NCBI GenBank assembly: GCA_012519695.1
Contig: JAAYPT010000013.1
Coordinates: 62,001-126,000 of the forward strand
Direction of reading: 5' to 3'
Length of the DNA stretch: 64,000 nt
Origin: Clostridiales bacterium
GTDB taxonomy: Bacteria > Bacillota > Clostridia > Lachnospirales > Lachnospiraceae
Shown here one piece after another: positions 17,412-27,468 of the stretch (position 1 is its first letter; each line of letters starts with the position of its first letter). Under the pieces are notes generated by a model. That model saw only the letters and a list, made by a program, of their open reading frames with translations. It was not told where the DNA came from and searched no databases. Made by a program: the position numbers and the translations under genes.

Positions 17412-19172
17412 TTAAATTTTGAAAATGGAAATATTCTTTTCCAAGGTAGAAGCAATATTCTGTAATTCTGCCGCATGGTCTGAAATCTCTTGCATTACGT
17501 TTGCAACTTCAATAACAGCAGCAGATGTTTCTTCCGTACTTGCTGCATTTTCTTCTGCAATAGCAGTAAGATTTTGCACCACATCAACAATACCGCTTCT
17601 GGTAGAGTTTAACTTGTTTGTGCGGTCCGCAATCTGGGCAATACCATTGATAGACTCTGTAATACCTGTTTCCACCTGAGAGAACACAGTTCCGGCTTTG
17701 GAAACATTTTCACTTTGTTGTTCCATAATAGTCTTTACTTCGTCCATGGTCTTTACAGCCTTTTCAGAATCTTCTAACAGTGCATAAATAACTTCATCAA
17801 TTTGTCTTGCAGAGTCATTGGACTGTTCTGCAAGTTTTTGAATCTGAGAAGCAACAACGGCAAATCCACGACCAGCTTCTCCGGCTCTTGCAGCTTCAAT
17901 AGAAGCATTTAAAGAAAGTAAGTTTGTCTCATCGGCAATAGAGGCAATCAATGTAGTTGCTTCTTTAATCTTCAGAGCAGATTCGTTTGTTGTATGTGTT
18001 TGTTCGTAAATAACGTTGATAGAATCAATTGCTTTCTTATTAATAAGGTCAAGTTCCTGAAGGGTATTGTTAGCAGTATCACTGGATTCTTTAATTGCAT
18101 CTGCTGCGTTATGCAGAGCAGAAACCTGAGAATTGGTATCTTCCACCATAGTACCCATGAGAACAATATCTTCGGTAGCCTTTTGTGTTTCCTGTGCCTG
18201 ATTTGTTGCACCGGAGGCAATTTCAGAAACCGCTTGTTCTACGTTTTGCACAGTACCGCTTGTAGTATTTGCACTTCCGGTTAATTGTGCAGAAGTTTCA
18301 TATAATAAAGCACTTTGATTTTTAATATCCGTTACAACTTGAACGAGGGATTCGCGCAGGGCAAGAAGGGCTTTTGCCATAGTGCCGCATTCATCCGAAC
18401 GTTTACTGATTTTAATGGTCTTTGCATCTTTCTGAAAATCCATATCCGCTAAACGATTGATAAGGGTTGTGACCTGTAAAATAGGCCGTGTAAGTTTAGC
18501 GGTGATAAGGTAACCTACAATGCCAAGTAATACAATGATGAAAATACCGGCACCGATTGCAGTATAAAATGCCTTGTTAACAGATGCCATAACTTCGCTG
18601 TTGTCAGCGGTAAGAATCAGAATGGCCTTCCCGTTTCCGGCAACATAATAAGAAGCATATTTTTGTGTACCGTGATATTTATATTGCTTTACGGCAGGGC
18701 CTGGAATATTTCCTTTATCGAGTTGAGTTACAACATCCTGTATAACCGAACTCTCTGCCATAGTACCAATTTTAGATTGGTCAGGGTGGTAAAGAATAGT
18801 TCCGTCAGCACTTGTTACATAGAAGTAACTGCTGTCCATTCCTTCAAGTCCAACACCACCTACTAAGTTTTCCAAACGGTCCGCATATAGGTACATAACA
18901 GAAATGTTAATATTCTGATCCAAAACACGTCCGTAAGCAGAGGTTATATCATCCATATAGTCCTTTGTCAGGGTCATAGTATTATTTCTAACAGATGGGA
19001 TAATCAGTACAATACTTAATACAATACCCACAAAAATGGAACCTGTCAGAAGCATGACGATTTTTGATTTGATGGAAGAAAAGAAACCGGTTTTTGCTGA
19101 TTTTCCGGAGCTTTTTTTCTGCAAATTTTTCTCTCTTTTTGGCTTTGTTGCAGCCTTTTTTACGTTACCCAC
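17412..19172 (-). CDS. Methyl-accepting chemotaxis protein
   Basis: This membrane receptor would sense a ligand outside the cell and control CheA. The N-terminal region is basic, followed by a membrane helix ([21 protein letters not shown]), a Cache-like sensor domain ([24 protein letters not shown]) and a second helix ([18 protein letters not shown]). A HAMP segment follows, then the signalling domain with the hairpin block [31 protein letters not shown] place the start at GTG 19172: AAAGGAGGA lies 7-8 bases upstream in reverse orientation, and the earlier ATG at 19193 overlaps that site. No other chemotaxis genes are nearby. Confidence 0.93.
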   Translation of the reverse strand: MGNVKKAATKPKREKNLQKKSSGKSAKTGFFSSIKSKIVMLLTGSIFVGIVLSIVLIIPSVRNNTMTLTKDYMDDITSAYGRVLDQNINISVMYLYADRLENLVGGVGLEGMDSSYFYVTSADGTILYHPDQSKIGTMAESSVIQDVVTQLDKGNIPGPAVKQYKYHGTQKYASYYVAGNGKAILILTADNSEVMASVNKAFYTAIGAGIFIIVLLGIVGYLITAKLTRPILQVTTLINRLADMDFQKDAKTIKISKRSDECGTMAKALLALRESLVQVVTDIKNQSALLYETSAQLTGSANTTSGTVQNVEQAVSEIASGATNQAQETQKATEDIVLMGTMVEDTNSQVSALHNAADAIKESSDTANNTLQELDLINKKAIDSINVIYEQTHTTNESALKIKEATTLIASIADETNLLSLNASIEAARAGEAGRGFAVVASQIQKLAEQSNDSARQIDEVIYALLEDSEKAVKTMDEVKTIMEQQSENVSKAGTVFSQVETGITESINGIAQIADRTNKLNSTRSGIVDVVQNLTAIAEENAASTEETSAAVIEVANVMQEISDHAAELQNIASTLEKNISIFKI

Positions 19173-19329
19173 AAGAATTCCTCCTTTGTTCATGCGTCTT
19201 TGCTACATTATAACATCATAATTTGTCAAATGCAATAAAAAGCGACAAAATATAAGGAAAAGAAATGGTGAAAATAGACAAAGAAAATGGGCAAAATAAG
19301 AGTAAAAAACAGCACATATTTTTGAAAAC

Positions 19330-19358
19330 TTGACAAATTACAAAAATTTTGCTATATT
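19330..19358 (+). promoter_or_regulatory. Strong promoter of the SleB-like wall hydrolase
   Basis: TTGACA (19330-19335) and TATATT (19353-19358) are spaced by 17 bases. Two TGTAAC words and a TGTAAT word lie between 19357 and 19384, just at and after the expected start point, and could be a binding site. The leader is about 85 bases. Confidence 0.65.
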
Positions 19359-19448
19359 GTAACAGAGTTGTAATAATTGTAACAAATTTGCATAAAATAA
19401 TATAATAAAATGAAATTTATGCAGCGATGTACAATCAGGAGGTTAATT

Positions 19449-20654
19449 ATGAAATTCAAGAAGGTTATAGAAAGCGGAATAATTGCAGGATTTGCACTTG
19501 CTATTACACTTTCAGCAGCATTTGGTACAAATGTATCTACCAAGGCGGCAAACCAGAAACCGGAAACAGAATTCGCAGAAGAGACCAAAGAAGAAAATGA
19601 AGTAGCAACCATAGAGAAGACGGAAAATAATTTGGTGGCAGAAGCAGCAGAGGCAATCGAAACAGCACAAGATTCAGCGGAGGTGGAAAACGCAGCTGTA
19701 ACAGTGCAACAGACAAATGTAGAAGCACCGGTACAGATGGTAAATGAGGAAGTATCTCCATGGGCTTCAAAGCTTATGCCAAATGTAGAGGATTATCTGA
19801 ATGTTCGTTCAGAGGCATCCGATGATTCTGAATTAGTAGGAAAGATTCACAAAGGAGCAGTTGCGGATATCGTAGAACGTGGAGATGTTTGGACAAAGAT
19901 TAGTTCCGGAAGTGTAGAAGGATATGTAAAAAATGAGTTCTGTGTAACCGGAATTCAGGCAGAAAGTCTTGCAAATGAACAGGGAACCACATATGCTACA
20001 GCAGTAAGTGGTGGTGTAAGAGTAAGAGCACAGGCATCTTCCGAAGATGGAATAGAAATCTTAGATGTAATGGAAGAGGGCGGAAAGCTCAAGGTAGACA
20101 AAGAGGCACCACAGGTAGAAGGATGGGTTGCTGTTAAATGTAATGACAAAACAGGATATGTAAGTCAGGAATTTGTAAATGTAGAGTTAGAGCTTGGAAA
20201 AGCAATTTCCGTAGAGGAAGAAAAGGCAGCGATCGCAGCGGCAGAAGCGGAAAAGGCAAAGAAAGCACAGGAAGAGCAGAAAAAGGCTGCTAAGACACAG
20301 AAAGATGCAGTTGCAGCATCTTATGATGATGTCACATTGCTGGGAGCATTAATTCAGTGTGAAGCAGGAAGCGAAGGCTATGAAGGTCAGTTGGCAGTTG
20401 GAGCTGTTGTAATGAATCGTTATCGTGCAGGATATGCAGGAAGCATTTCAGGAGTTATTTACCAGCGCGGACAGTTTTCACCGGCATCCAGCGGAAGATT
20501 GGAAAGTGTATTAAGCAGAGGAGTTAGCGGAAGTTGTTTACAGGCAGCTCAGGAAGCAATTAACGGAGCTGATAATGTAGGCGGAGCTAAGAACTTTAAA
20601 AATGCAGCATCCGGACAGGCAGGAATCGTAATCGGAAACCATGTATTCTTTTAA
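19449..20654 (+). CDS. Secreted cell-wall hydrolase with two SH3 domains and a SleB-like catalytic domain
   Basis: I start at ATG 19449 (CAGGAGG upstream) rather than 19410. The 401-residue product has a signal peptide (MKFKKVIESGIIAGFALAIT... with a likely cut after STKA). A Glu/Ala-rich spacer, two bacterial SH3 domains (about 105-170 and 185-255, each with a LNVRS or VRVRA start) and an Ala/Lys/Glu-rich linker follow. The C-terminal domain is Hydrolase_2/SleB-like: ALIQCEAGSEGYEGQLAVGAVVMNR holds the probable catalytic glutamate. Such proteins cut glycan strands in spore cortex or vegetative wall. The SH3 domains would bind peptidoglycan. The gene is a monocistron. Confidence 0.88.
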   Translation: MKFKKVIESGIIAGFALAITLSAAFGTNVSTKAANQKPETEFAEETKEENEVATIEKTENNLVAEAAEAIETAQDSAEVENAAVTVQQTNVEAPVQMVNEEVSPWASKLMPNVEDYLNVRSEASDDSELVGKIHKGAVADIVERGDVWTKISSGSVEGYVKNEFCVTGIQAESLANEQGTTYATAVSGGVRVRAQASSEDGIEILDVMEEGGKLKVDKEAPQVEGWVAVKCNDKTGYVSQEFVNVELELGKAISVEEEKAAIAAAEAEKAKKAQEEQKKAAKTQKDAVAASYDDVTLLGALIQCEAGSEGYEGQLAVGAVVMNRYRAGYAGSISGVIYQRGQFSPASSGRLESVLSRGVSGSCLQAAQEAINGADNVGGAKNFKNAASGQAGIVIGNHVFF

Positions 20655-20669
20655 ATAACATACAAACGG

Positions 20670-20704
20670 AAAGCAGTTCTATCATTTGATAGGGCTGCTT
20701 TTTG
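20670..20704 (+). terminator. Rho-independent terminator after the SleB-like gene
   Basis: The arms aaagcagttctatc (20670-20683) and gatagggctgcttt (20688-20701) pair with one wobble and are followed by a T-run. Confidence 0.8.
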
Positions 20705-20779
20705 TTGCATTAAATATTGTAATCTTGGAAAAAGTATAGTAATATGGAAGAAACTATAAATTATAAAGGAGGGGAAGTT

Positions 20780-21214
20780 ATGGAAGGGCTTTTCTGGCTG
20801 ATAATGATTGTTGTAATGGCAATTATTGAGATTATAACATTGGGACTTACCACGATTTGGTTTGCCGGTGGAGCACTGGTTGCATTTATTGCTAGTTTAC
20901 TTGGTGCAAGTACTCTGATGCAGTGGATATTGTTCTGTATAGTGTCCTTTATATTGCTGATATTTACAAGACCTTTTGCAATGAAGTATCTAAATCACGA
21001 TAAGACCCGTACCAATGCAGAAAGTTTGATTGGAAGGGAAGCCATAGTGATTGAAACAATTGATAATCTGAAGTCAGAAGGTGTGGCAAGTGTAGCCGGT
21101 CAGGAATGGACAGCAAGGGCTGTGGATGATACCATAATTGCCAAAGACACCGTTGTTGAAATTGTAGAAATCAAAGGTGTAAAGTTAATTGTAAAGGTGA
21201 AAGAACAAAAATAA
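20780..21214 (+). CDS. NfeD-like membrane protein
   Basis: I start at ATG 20780, just after AAAGGAGGGG; an earlier in-frame ATG at 20744 has no such site. The 144-residue product has three hydrophobic helices (residues 1-70) and a C-terminal OB-fold (LIGREAIVIETIDNLKSEGVASVAGQEWTARA..). NfeD proteins are partners of SPFH/stomatin proteins in the membrane, and the next gene is such a protein, which supports the call. They are thought to form membrane microdomains. Confidence 0.87.
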   Translation: MEGLFWLIMIVVMAIIEIITLGLTTIWFAGGALVAFIASLLGASTLMQWILFCIVSFILLIFTRPFAMKYLNHDKTRTNAESLIGREAIVIETIDNLKSEGVASVAGQEWTARAVDDTIIAKDTVVEIVEIKGVKLIVKVKEQK

Positions 21215-21251
21215 TAAAAAGAACAAAATATTATAAACGGAGGAGTTTATT

Positions 21252-22184
21252 ATGTCAGGTGGATTAGTAGTATTCATTATTTTAATTGTATTAATATTAG
21301 TTTTATTAGCATCCTGTATCAAGGTGGTACCCCAGGCAAACGCAATGGTTATCGAGCGTTTAGGTGGTTACTTAGCTACATGGGGCGTTGGAATTCATTT
21401 TAAAGTTCCATTTATTGATCGTGTCGCAAAACGTGTATTATTAAAAGAACAGGTAGTAGATTTTGCACCACAGCCGGTTATCACTAAGGATAACGTAACA
21501 ATGAGAATTGATACCGTTGTATTTTTCCAGATAACAGATCCAAAATTGTTTTCTTACGGAGTGGAGAATCCAATTATGGCAATTGAGAATTTAACAGCAA
21601 CAACACTTCGTAACATCATCGGTGATATGGAGTTAGATGAAACACTTACCTCCAGAGAGACAATCAATACCAAGATGAGAGCTTCTCTTGACGTAGCAAC
21701 AGACCCTTGGGGAATCAAGGTAAACCGTGTAGAACTTAAGAACATCATTCCTCCACAGGCAATTCAGGATGCCATGGAGAAACAGATGAAGGCAGAGCGT
21801 GAACGTCGTGAGGCTGTTACAAGAGCAGAAGGAGAAAAGACAGCAACTATCCTTGTGGCACAAGGTAAGAAAGAATCTGCAATTTTGGATGCAGAGGCAG
21901 AAAAACAGGCAGCAATTCTTCGTGCAGAAGCAAAGAAAGAAGCAACCGTTCGCGAGGCAGAAGGTCAGGCAGAAGCTATTTTAAAGATTCAGCAGGCAAA
22001 CGCAGATGGTCTTCGTTTCTTAAAAGAATCTCAGCCAGACGGTGCAGTACTTCAGTTAAAGAGCTTAGAAGCATTTGCAAAGGCAGCAGATGGAAAAGCT
22101 ACAAAAATTATTATCCCATCTGAAATCCAGGGAATGGCAGGATTAGTAAAATCTATTGCAGAAGTAGCAAAAGAGGATAAATAA
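21252..22184 (+). CDS. SPFH/Band 7 (stomatin/QmcA-like) membrane protein
   Basis: The 310-residue protein has an N-terminal membrane anchor (VVFIILIVLILVLLASC) and then the Band 7 domain (PQANAMVIERLGGYLATWGVGIHFKVPFIDRVAKRV). Ala/Glu-rich helical heptads follow (about 175-245), with the conserved end block SLEAFAKAADGKATKIIIPSE. It forms rings in the membrane and probably acts with the NfeD protein encoded 37 bases upstream. A clear GGAGG site precedes the start. Confidence 0.93.
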   Translation: MSGGLVVFIILIVLILVLLASCIKVVPQANAMVIERLGGYLATWGVGIHFKVPFIDRVAKRVLLKEQVVDFAPQPVITKDNVTMRIDTVVFFQITDPKLFSYGVENPIMAIENLTATTLRNIIGDMELDETLTSRETINTKMRASLDVATDPWGIKVNRVELKNIIPPQAIQDAMEKQMKAERERREAVTRAEGEKTATILVAQGKKESAILDAEAEKQAAILRAEAKKEATVREAEGQAEAILKIQQANADGLRFLKESQPDGAVLQLKSLEAFAKAADGKATKIIIPSEIQGMAGLVKSIAEVAKEDK

Positions 22185-22207
22185 AGTAAGTCAGAACTAA
22201 GAAACAA

Positions 22208-22241
22208 GAGCGGGGTGTCACAATTTCGGACAGCCCGCTCT
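22208..22241. terminator. Strong hairpin after the NfeD-SPFH operon
   Basis: gagcggggtgtc (22208-22219) pairs with gacagcccgctc (22230-22241), with one G-G mismatch. The following sequence is only weakly T-rich, so it is either a terminator or an RNA stability element ahead of argF. Confidence 0.5.
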
Positions 22242-22267
22242 CATATGCATAGAACAGGAGTGAAAAC

Positions 22268-23254
22268 ATGAACTTAAAAGGACGTCATTTTTTAAAATTA
22301 AAGGATTATACACCGGAAGAAATTACATATTTAATTGATTTGTCAGCAGAATTAAAAGATAAAAAGAAAAAGGGAATTGCACATGATGAACTAAAGGGAA
22401 AAAACATTGCCTTGATTTTTGAAAAGACAAGTACCAGAACACGTTGCTCCTTTGAAGTGGCAGCTCACGACTTGGGAATGCATGTGACCTACTTAGATCC
22501 ATCCGGTTCTCAGATTGGGAAAAAGGAAAGCATTGCAGATACAGCGAGAGTGTTAGGAAGAATGTTTGATGGTATAGAGTATCGTGGATACGGACAGGAC
22601 ATTGTAGAAGAACTGGCACAGTATGCAGGAGTTCCTGTATGGAATGGTCTGACCAATGAGTTTCATCCAACACAGATGATAGCAGATATGCTTACCATAA
22701 GAGAACATTTGGGACATTTAAAAGGTGTAAAATTTGTTTATATGGGAGATGCTCGTTATAATATGGGAAATTCCCTTATGGTAACTTGTGCAAAGCTTGG
22801 TATGAACTTTGTAGCATGTACTAATAAAAACTACTTCCCGGATAAAGAATTGGTAGCTTACTGTGAATCCGTAGCAAAGGAGACTGGAGCAACTATTACA
22901 CTTACCGAAGATGTTATAGAAGGAACCAAGGATGCAGATGTTATCTACACAGATGTATGGGTATCCATGGGAGAACCGGAAGAAGTATGGGAATCCAGAA
23001 TCAAAGAATTATTGCCATACCAGGTAAATAAAAAAGTAATGGAAAATGCAGGAGAAAAGGCAATTTTCATGCACTGTTTACCGGCATTCCATGACTTAAA
23101 GACCGGAATTGGCCGCCAGATACACGAAAAATTCGGCTTAAGTGAAATGGAAGTAACAGACGAAGTATTTGAAAGTAAACAGTCAGTAGTATTTGATGAA
23201 GCAGAAAATCGTATGCATAGCATAAAAGCAATTATGTATGCAACATTAAAATAA
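22268..23254 (+). CDS. argF: Ornithine carbamoyltransferase
   Basis: The enzyme makes citrulline from ornithine and carbamoyl phosphate in arginine synthesis (or the reverse in arginine breakdown). The carbamoyl phosphate site S55-TRTR is visible, with [11 protein letters not shown], the domain-linker region [15 protein letters not shown], and the ornithine loop [11 protein letters not shown]. Length (328) is normal. No other arg gene adjoins, so sequence alone does not decide between the biosynthetic and catabolic role. GGAG precedes ATG 22268. Confidence 0.93.
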   Translation: MNLKGRHFLKLKDYTPEEITYLIDLSAELKDKKKKGIAHDELKGKNIALIFEKTSTRTRCSFEVAAHDLGMHVTYLDPSGSQIGKKESIADTARVLGRMFDGIEYRGYGQDIVEELAQYAGVPVWNGLTNEFHPTQMIADMLTIREHLGHLKGVKFVYMGDARYNMGNSLMVTCAKLGMNFVACTNKNYFPDKELVAYCESVAKETGATITLTEDVIEGTKDADVIYTDVWVSMGEPEEVWESRIKELLPYQVNKKVMENAGEKAIFMHCLPAFHDLKTGIGRQIHEKFGLSEMEVTDEVFESKQSVVFDEAENRMHSIKAIMYATLK

Positions 23255-23267
23255 ACAGGGTAAAATC

Positions 23268-24260
23268 ATGAAGACAAAAATATTGCAGATATTACGTCAA
23301 AGTGAAGCATATATATCCGGACAGGAATTATGCGAAAAATTGGGAGTTTCCAGAACAGCGGTGTGGAAGGCAATTAAGCAGCTTCGGGAACAGGGATATG
23401 AAATAGAAGCGGCACAAAACAGAGGATACCGTCTGTCTGCTGTGCCGGACGTATTATCCAAACAGGAAATTGTAAGCTGTATGCACACCAAATGGCTGGG
23501 ACACAATGTATTTTATTATGATGAGATTGATTCTACCAATACGGAGGCGAAGCGTAAGGCAGAAGAAGGTGAACCACACGGAACACTTGTAGTTGCCGAT
23601 ATGCAAAGTGCAGGTCGTGGTAGACGAGGAAGAGATTGGAGTTCCCCACATCATCAGGGAATCTTTTTTACCATATTGTTAAGACCCGAAATCGAGCCTG
23701 TGAACGCACCAATGCTGACACTTGTAATGGCAATGGCAGTGGCACGAGGTATTTCAGAAAGTACCGGATTAAAGGCGCAGATTAAGTGGCCAAACGATAT
23801 TGTCATAAATGGAAAAAAGGTAGTGGGAATTCTTACGGAAATGAGTGCACAGATAGATTATGTAAACCATGTGGTAATCGGAACAGGAATCAATGTACAT
23901 CAGTCATCTTTTCCGGAGAAATTGGCGCAAAAGGCAACATCAATCGATATAGAAAATGAAAAGCTGGGAGGAGCAAAGATATCCAGAGCACAGCTTTTAG
24001 AGAAAATTTTAGAGCAATTTGAAATATATTATGAAAAATATATAAAAACACAGGACTTATCCGGCTTAATGGAGGAATATAATCAGGAACTTGTGAATAA
24101 AAACCGCAAAGTTCGCGTATTAGATCCTTTAGGAGAATTTGAAGGACAGGCACTTGGAATCAATGCACATGGTAGTCTTTTGGTAGAAAAGGACAGTGGA
24201 GAGACAGTGGAAATTTCTTCCGGAGAAGTATCTGTTCGTGGAATTTACGGATATGTATAA
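23268..24260 (+). CDS. birA: Bifunctional biotin-protein ligase/biotin operon repressor
   Basis: Residues 1-65 form an HTH_11 winged helix (LCEKLGVSRTAVWKAIKQLREQGYEI). The catalytic domain has QSAGRGRRGRDWSSP (biotinyl-AMP loop), IKWPNDIVINGKKVVGIL and VIGTGINVHQ. The C-terminal SH3-like domain is present (about 270-330). It joins biotin to acceptor proteins such as acetyl-CoA or pyruvate carboxylase, and the HTH implies a repressor role. It starts 13 bases after argF and leads a likely operon through dusB. Confidence 0.94.
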   Translation: MKTKILQILRQSEAYISGQELCEKLGVSRTAVWKAIKQLREQGYEIEAAQNRGYRLSAVPDVLSKQEIVSCMHTKWLGHNVFYYDEIDSTNTEAKRKAEEGEPHGTLVVADMQSAGRGRRGRDWSSPHHQGIFFTILLRPEIEPVNAPMLTLVMAMAVARGISESTGLKAQIKWPNDIVINGKKVVGILTEMSAQIDYVNHVVIGTGINVHQSSFPEKLAQKATSIDIENEKLGGAKISRAQLLEKILEQFEIYYEKYIKTQDLSGLMEEYNQELVNKNRKVRVLDPLGEFEGQALGINAHGSLLVEKDSGETVEISSGEVSVRGIYGYV

Positions 24261-24270
24261 AGGAGAACTT

Positions 24271-24621
24271 ATGGAACGGGAAGAAGTAATTTTATGCGGT
24301 TCTAGCGCATATACCCAGAAATATTATTTAAACGAGGCATTTGAAGGGCTTCCGGAGAGTATCAAGGATGAGCTGAAAATCATGTGTGTACTGTATACAG
24401 AAGATATTGGTGGTGTACTTACACTGATATTTGATGAAGAAGGCAATCTGAACTTTCGTACAGTAGCGGATGAAGGAGACTTACTGTATGATGAAATCGG
24501 AAGTGTGCTGAAGATTAAGCAGTTCCAACAGACGAAACGTGAATTACTGGAGTCACTGGAAATGTATTATAAAGTGTTTTTCCTTGGAAAAGAACTAACA
24601 GAAGAGGAATTGGAGGATTAA
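24271..24621 (+). CDS. Conserved clostridial protein (DUF6145-like)
   Basis: ATG 24271 follows AAAGGAGAACTT; the frame extends upstream into birA but that part has no ribosome site. The 116-residue product reads [47 protein letters not shown], a pattern I associate with DUF6145 in Clostridia, often between birA and coaX. It is acidic, soluble and without a known catalytic motif. Function unknown. Confidence 0.65.
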   Translation: MEREEVILCGSSAYTQKYYLNEAFEGLPESIKDELKIMCVLYTEDIGGVLTLIFDEEGNLNFRTVADEGDLLYDEIGSVLKIKQFQQTKRELLESLEMYYKVFFLGKELTEEELED

Positions 24622-24625
24622 GTCT

Positions 24626-25402
24626 ATGTTATTAGGTGTAGATGTAGGAAATACCAATATTACCTTTGGTGTATTTAATGGGACAGAGATTGAAGCAACA
24701 TTTCGTATGACAACCAAGCTGCTTCGTGCCTCAGACGAGTATGGAATATGTATTCGTGATTTGCTAAAACATAACGGAATCGATTACGAGAAGATTAACG
24801 ATGTAATTATCGCCTCTGTTGTGCCCAATGTAATGCACTCTTTATTAAGTTCCTTTATAAAATATTTTGGTGTTAATCCGGTAATTGTAGAGCCGGGAAT
24901 TAAGACGGGGATTCGCATTGCAACAGAAAATCCAAGACAGATAGGAGCAGACCGTATTGTAGATGCAGCTGCCGCTTATGAACTATATGGTGGACCGGTA
25001 TTTGTTATTGATTTTGGAACCGGAACCACATACGATTTGGTAGATGGAAACGGTGCATTTTTGTCAGGAGTAACAGCACCCGGTATTCGAACTTCTGCAA
25101 AAGCATTGTGGGAAGATGCGGCAAAACTGCCGGAAATTGAAATTCGTAAGCCGGCAAGTATTCTGGCGAAAGAAACCATTAGCAGTATGCAGGCAGGATT
25201 GATTTACGGTCAGATTGGACAGACAGAATATATCATTCAAAAGACCAAGGAAGAAACCGGCTGGCACGATATGCAGGTAGTTGCAACCGGGGGACTTGGA
25301 AAGATTATTGCAAAGGAAACAAAAATGATAGATATCTACGACCCGAATCTGACGCTTCAGGGATTGCGCCTGATATATAATAAGCAAAATCGGGGAAAAT
25401 AA
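24626..25402 (+). CDS. coaX: Type III pantothenate kinase
   Basis: The 258-residue ASKHA-fold enzyme phosphorylates pantothenate, the first step of coenzyme A synthesis. Visible motifs are [10 protein letters not shown] (phosphate 1), [20 protein letters not shown] and [16 protein letters not shown] (phosphate 2), and [11 protein letters not shown] (adenosine motif). It starts four bases after the previous stop. Type III enzymes are not inhibited by CoA and need a monovalent cation. Confidence 0.95.
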   Translation: MLLGVDVGNTNITFGVFNGTEIEATFRMTTKLLRASDEYGICIRDLLKHNGIDYEKINDVIIASVVPNVMHSLLSSFIKYFGVNPVIVEPGIKTGIRIATENPRQIGADRIVDAAAAYELYGGPVFVIDFGTGTTYDLVDGNGAFLSGVTAPGIRTSAKALWEDAAKLPEIEIRKPASILAKETISSMQAGLIYGQIGQTEYIIQKTKEETGWHDMQVVATGGLGKIIAKETKMIDIYDPNLTLQGLRLIYNKQNRGK

Positions 25403-25406
25403 AGGT

Positions 25407-26390
25407 ATGGAAAAACTAACAATCGGAAATATAACATTAGAAAATAATCTGGTATTAGCACCCATGGCAGGAGTAACAGACCTGCCATTTCGTGTGTTAT
25501 GTAAAGGACAGGGAGCAGGGCTTATCTGTATGGAAATGGTAAGTGCCAAGGGAATTTACTATAACAATAAAAATACAGAGATTCTCCTTACCACCACAGA
25601 GGAAGAACGTCCGGTGTCCCTTCAGCTATTTGGCTCAGACCCTAAGATTATGAGCGAGATGGCAAAAAAAATCGAAGAACGCCCATTTGATATTTTAGAT
25701 ATTAACATGGGATGTCCTGTGCCCAAGGTAGTAAATAACGGGGAAGGCTCTGCACTGATGAAGAATCCCAAACTGGTGTATGAAATTGTTTCTGCTATTG
25801 TAAAAGCTATTCAAAAGCCGGTTACGGTAAAGATTCGCAAAGGCTTCGACGAGGAACATGTCAATGCAGTGGAAATTGCAAAAATTGCGGAAGAGGCAGG
25901 AGCAGCTGCGGTTGCGGTGCATGGAAGAACCAGAGAACAGTATTATGTCGGAAAGGCAGACTGGGATATTATCCGTCAGGTAAAAGAGGCGGTTTCCATT
26001 CCGGTTATCGGAAATGGAGATATTCTTACCGCAGAAGATGCTTTGAAAATGAAATCCCAGACCAATTGTGATGGCTTTATGATTGGGCGAGGGGCACAAG
26101 GAAATCCATGGATATTTCGTCAAATCTTACATTCCCTAGAAACAGGGGAAGAATTGCCAAAGCCGTCCATGGAGGAAGTGACAGAGATGTTGCTGCGTCA
26201 TGCAAGAGCACAGATTGCATTCAAAGGAGAACTGGTAGGAATTCGTGAAATGCGAAAGCATGCAGCATGGTATACCAGCGGCTACAAGAACTCTGCCAAA
26301 CTTCGTGGAAAAATTAACGAAGTGGAGACTTACGAGGATTTAGAGGCATTATTCCGAAGTGTTGCATCATATACTAGAGAAAAACAGTAG
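25407..26390 (+). CDS. dusB: tRNA-dihydrouridine synthase
   Basis: The FMN enzyme reduces uridines of the tRNA D-loop. The TIM barrel opens with [19 protein letters not shown]. The active-site Cys103 lies in [10 protein letters not shown], and the FMN-phosphate region is [11 protein letters not shown]...[15 protein letters not shown]. The helical C-terminal domain is present. In Firmicutes this group is usually named DusB. It is in the birA-coaX operon with a 4-base gap. Confidence 0.94.
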   Translation: MEKLTIGNITLENNLVLAPMAGVTDLPFRVLCKGQGAGLICMEMVSAKGIYYNNKNTEILLTTTEEERPVSLQLFGSDPKIMSEMAKKIEERPFDILDINMGCPVPKVVNNGEGSALMKNPKLVYEIVSAIVKAIQKPVTVKIRKGFDEEHVNAVEIAKIAEEAGAAAVAVHGRTREQYYVGKADWDIIRQVKEAVSIPVIGNGDILTAEDALKMKSQTNCDGFMIGRGAQGNPWIFRQILHSLETGEELPKPSMEEVTEMLLRHARAQIAFKGELVGIREMRKHAAWYTSGYKNSAKLRGKINEVETYEDLEALFRSVASYTREKQ

Positions 26391-26402
26391 TAGGATTCGT
26401 GT

Positions 26403-26933
26403 ATGTTGAAATGGCTGAAACGTCTTTGGAGTTTCAAGGAAAATCCAAAGGAAGACAAGCAAACAAAGGAAGTACAACAAAATCCGTTTCTTGTGTATTT
26501 TCGAAGGATTATAGAACAGATACTTGAGAAATACGAAATCCCCTATGGTGCATTTCACCCACTTTTGCTGGATCAGGACACAGAACCGGAATCCATGCTT
26601 TCTCAGGATGATGTAGCAGTGGTTTTAGAACAAATATCGGAAGATTTGAACTTTTTGCGGATTGCAACGGAGCGACCGGCATATTTTTCCGAGTATATAG
26701 AAAAAATGTATGTGGAAAATGGTCTAATAGTGCAATTGGAAGCAAAGAATGATTTTTCTCTGGAAGGAATCAATGTGGTTTTGGATATGGAACAGAAAAG
26801 TGGAATTTTAAGAGAATGTATCAATGAGAAAATTCATTATATTCCAATCTACAAAAAACCTTGGAATCAAGGGGAAAATCTTGACATTTCAGTACCTATT
26901 GGGTATAATATTGTGATTGTTAAAGGAATATAA
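26403..26933 (+). CDS. Hypothetical protein between dusB and greA
   Basis: The 176-residue soluble protein begins with a short basic segment (MLKWLKRLWSFKENPKED) and ends with a beta-rich part (LDISVPIGYNIVIVKGI). No catalytic motif or membrane helix is visible and I do not recognise a family. The ribosome site is poor (TAGGATTC). It lies 12 bases after dusB and was probably translated as part of that operon. Confidence 0.6.
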   Translation: MLKWLKRLWSFKENPKEDKQTKEVQQNPFLVYFRRIIEQILEKYEIPYGAFHPLLLDQDTEPESMLSQDDVAVVLEQISEDLNFLRIATERPAYFSEYIEKMYVENGLIVQLEAKNDFSLEGINVVLDMEQKSGILRECINEKIHYIPIYKKPWNQGENLDISVPIGYNIVIVKGI

Positions 26934-26975
26934 AAATAATAATGATAAATAGATAGAGGAAAGGTGTAACGCTTT

Positions 26976-27455
26976 ATGGAAAAGAAAAAATTATTGACTT
27001 ATGAAGGTTTACAGAGATTAGAAAACGAGTTACAGGATTTAAAGGTAGTAAAAAGAAAGGAAGTTGCTCAGAAGATTAAGGAAGCAAGAGAGCAGGGTGA
27101 CCTTTCCGAAAATGCAGAGTATGATGCTGCAAAGGATGAACAGCGTGATATTGAAGCTCGTATCGAAGAAATCGAAAAGATTTTGAAAAATGCAGAAGTA
27201 GTAGTAGAAGACGAAGTGGATTTAGATAAAATCAATGTTGGATGTCGTGTTAAGATTTACGACTGTGAGTTTGAAGAAGAGTTAGACTACAAAATCGTAG
27301 GTTCTACCGAAGCAAACAGCCTTCAGGGTAAGATTTCTAACGAATCTCCAGTAGGAAAAGCTTTAATCGGAGCAAAAGTAGGAGATGTAGTAAAGGTAGA
27401 GACTCAGGCTGGTGAGATAGAATACAAGGTATTGGGAATCCAGCGTTCCAATTAA
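26976..27455 (+). CDS. greA: Transcription elongation factor GreA
   Basis: The 159-residue protein rescues backtracked RNA polymerase. The N-terminal coiled coil holds [19 protein letters not shown], with the acidic tip residues DLSENAEY. The C-terminal FKBP-like domain has the [17 protein letters not shown] block. GAGGAAAGG precedes the start. The lysS gene follows after 13 bases, a greA-lysS order that is common in Firmicutes. Confidence 0.95.
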   Translation: MEKKKLLTYEGLQRLENELQDLKVVKRKEVAQKIKEAREQGDLSENAEYDAAKDEQRDIEARIEEIEKILKNAEVVVEDEVDLDKINVGCRVKIYDCEFEEELDYKIVGSTEANSLQGKISNESPVGKALIGAKVGDVVKVETQAGEIEYKVLGIQRSN

Positions 27456-27468
27456 GAGGAGGATACAA

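Noticed and set aside
22185-22267. Arginine or metabolite riboswitch before argF
   Set aside because: The stretch holds only one hairpin, best read as the end of the SPFH operon; no known riboswitch core is visible.
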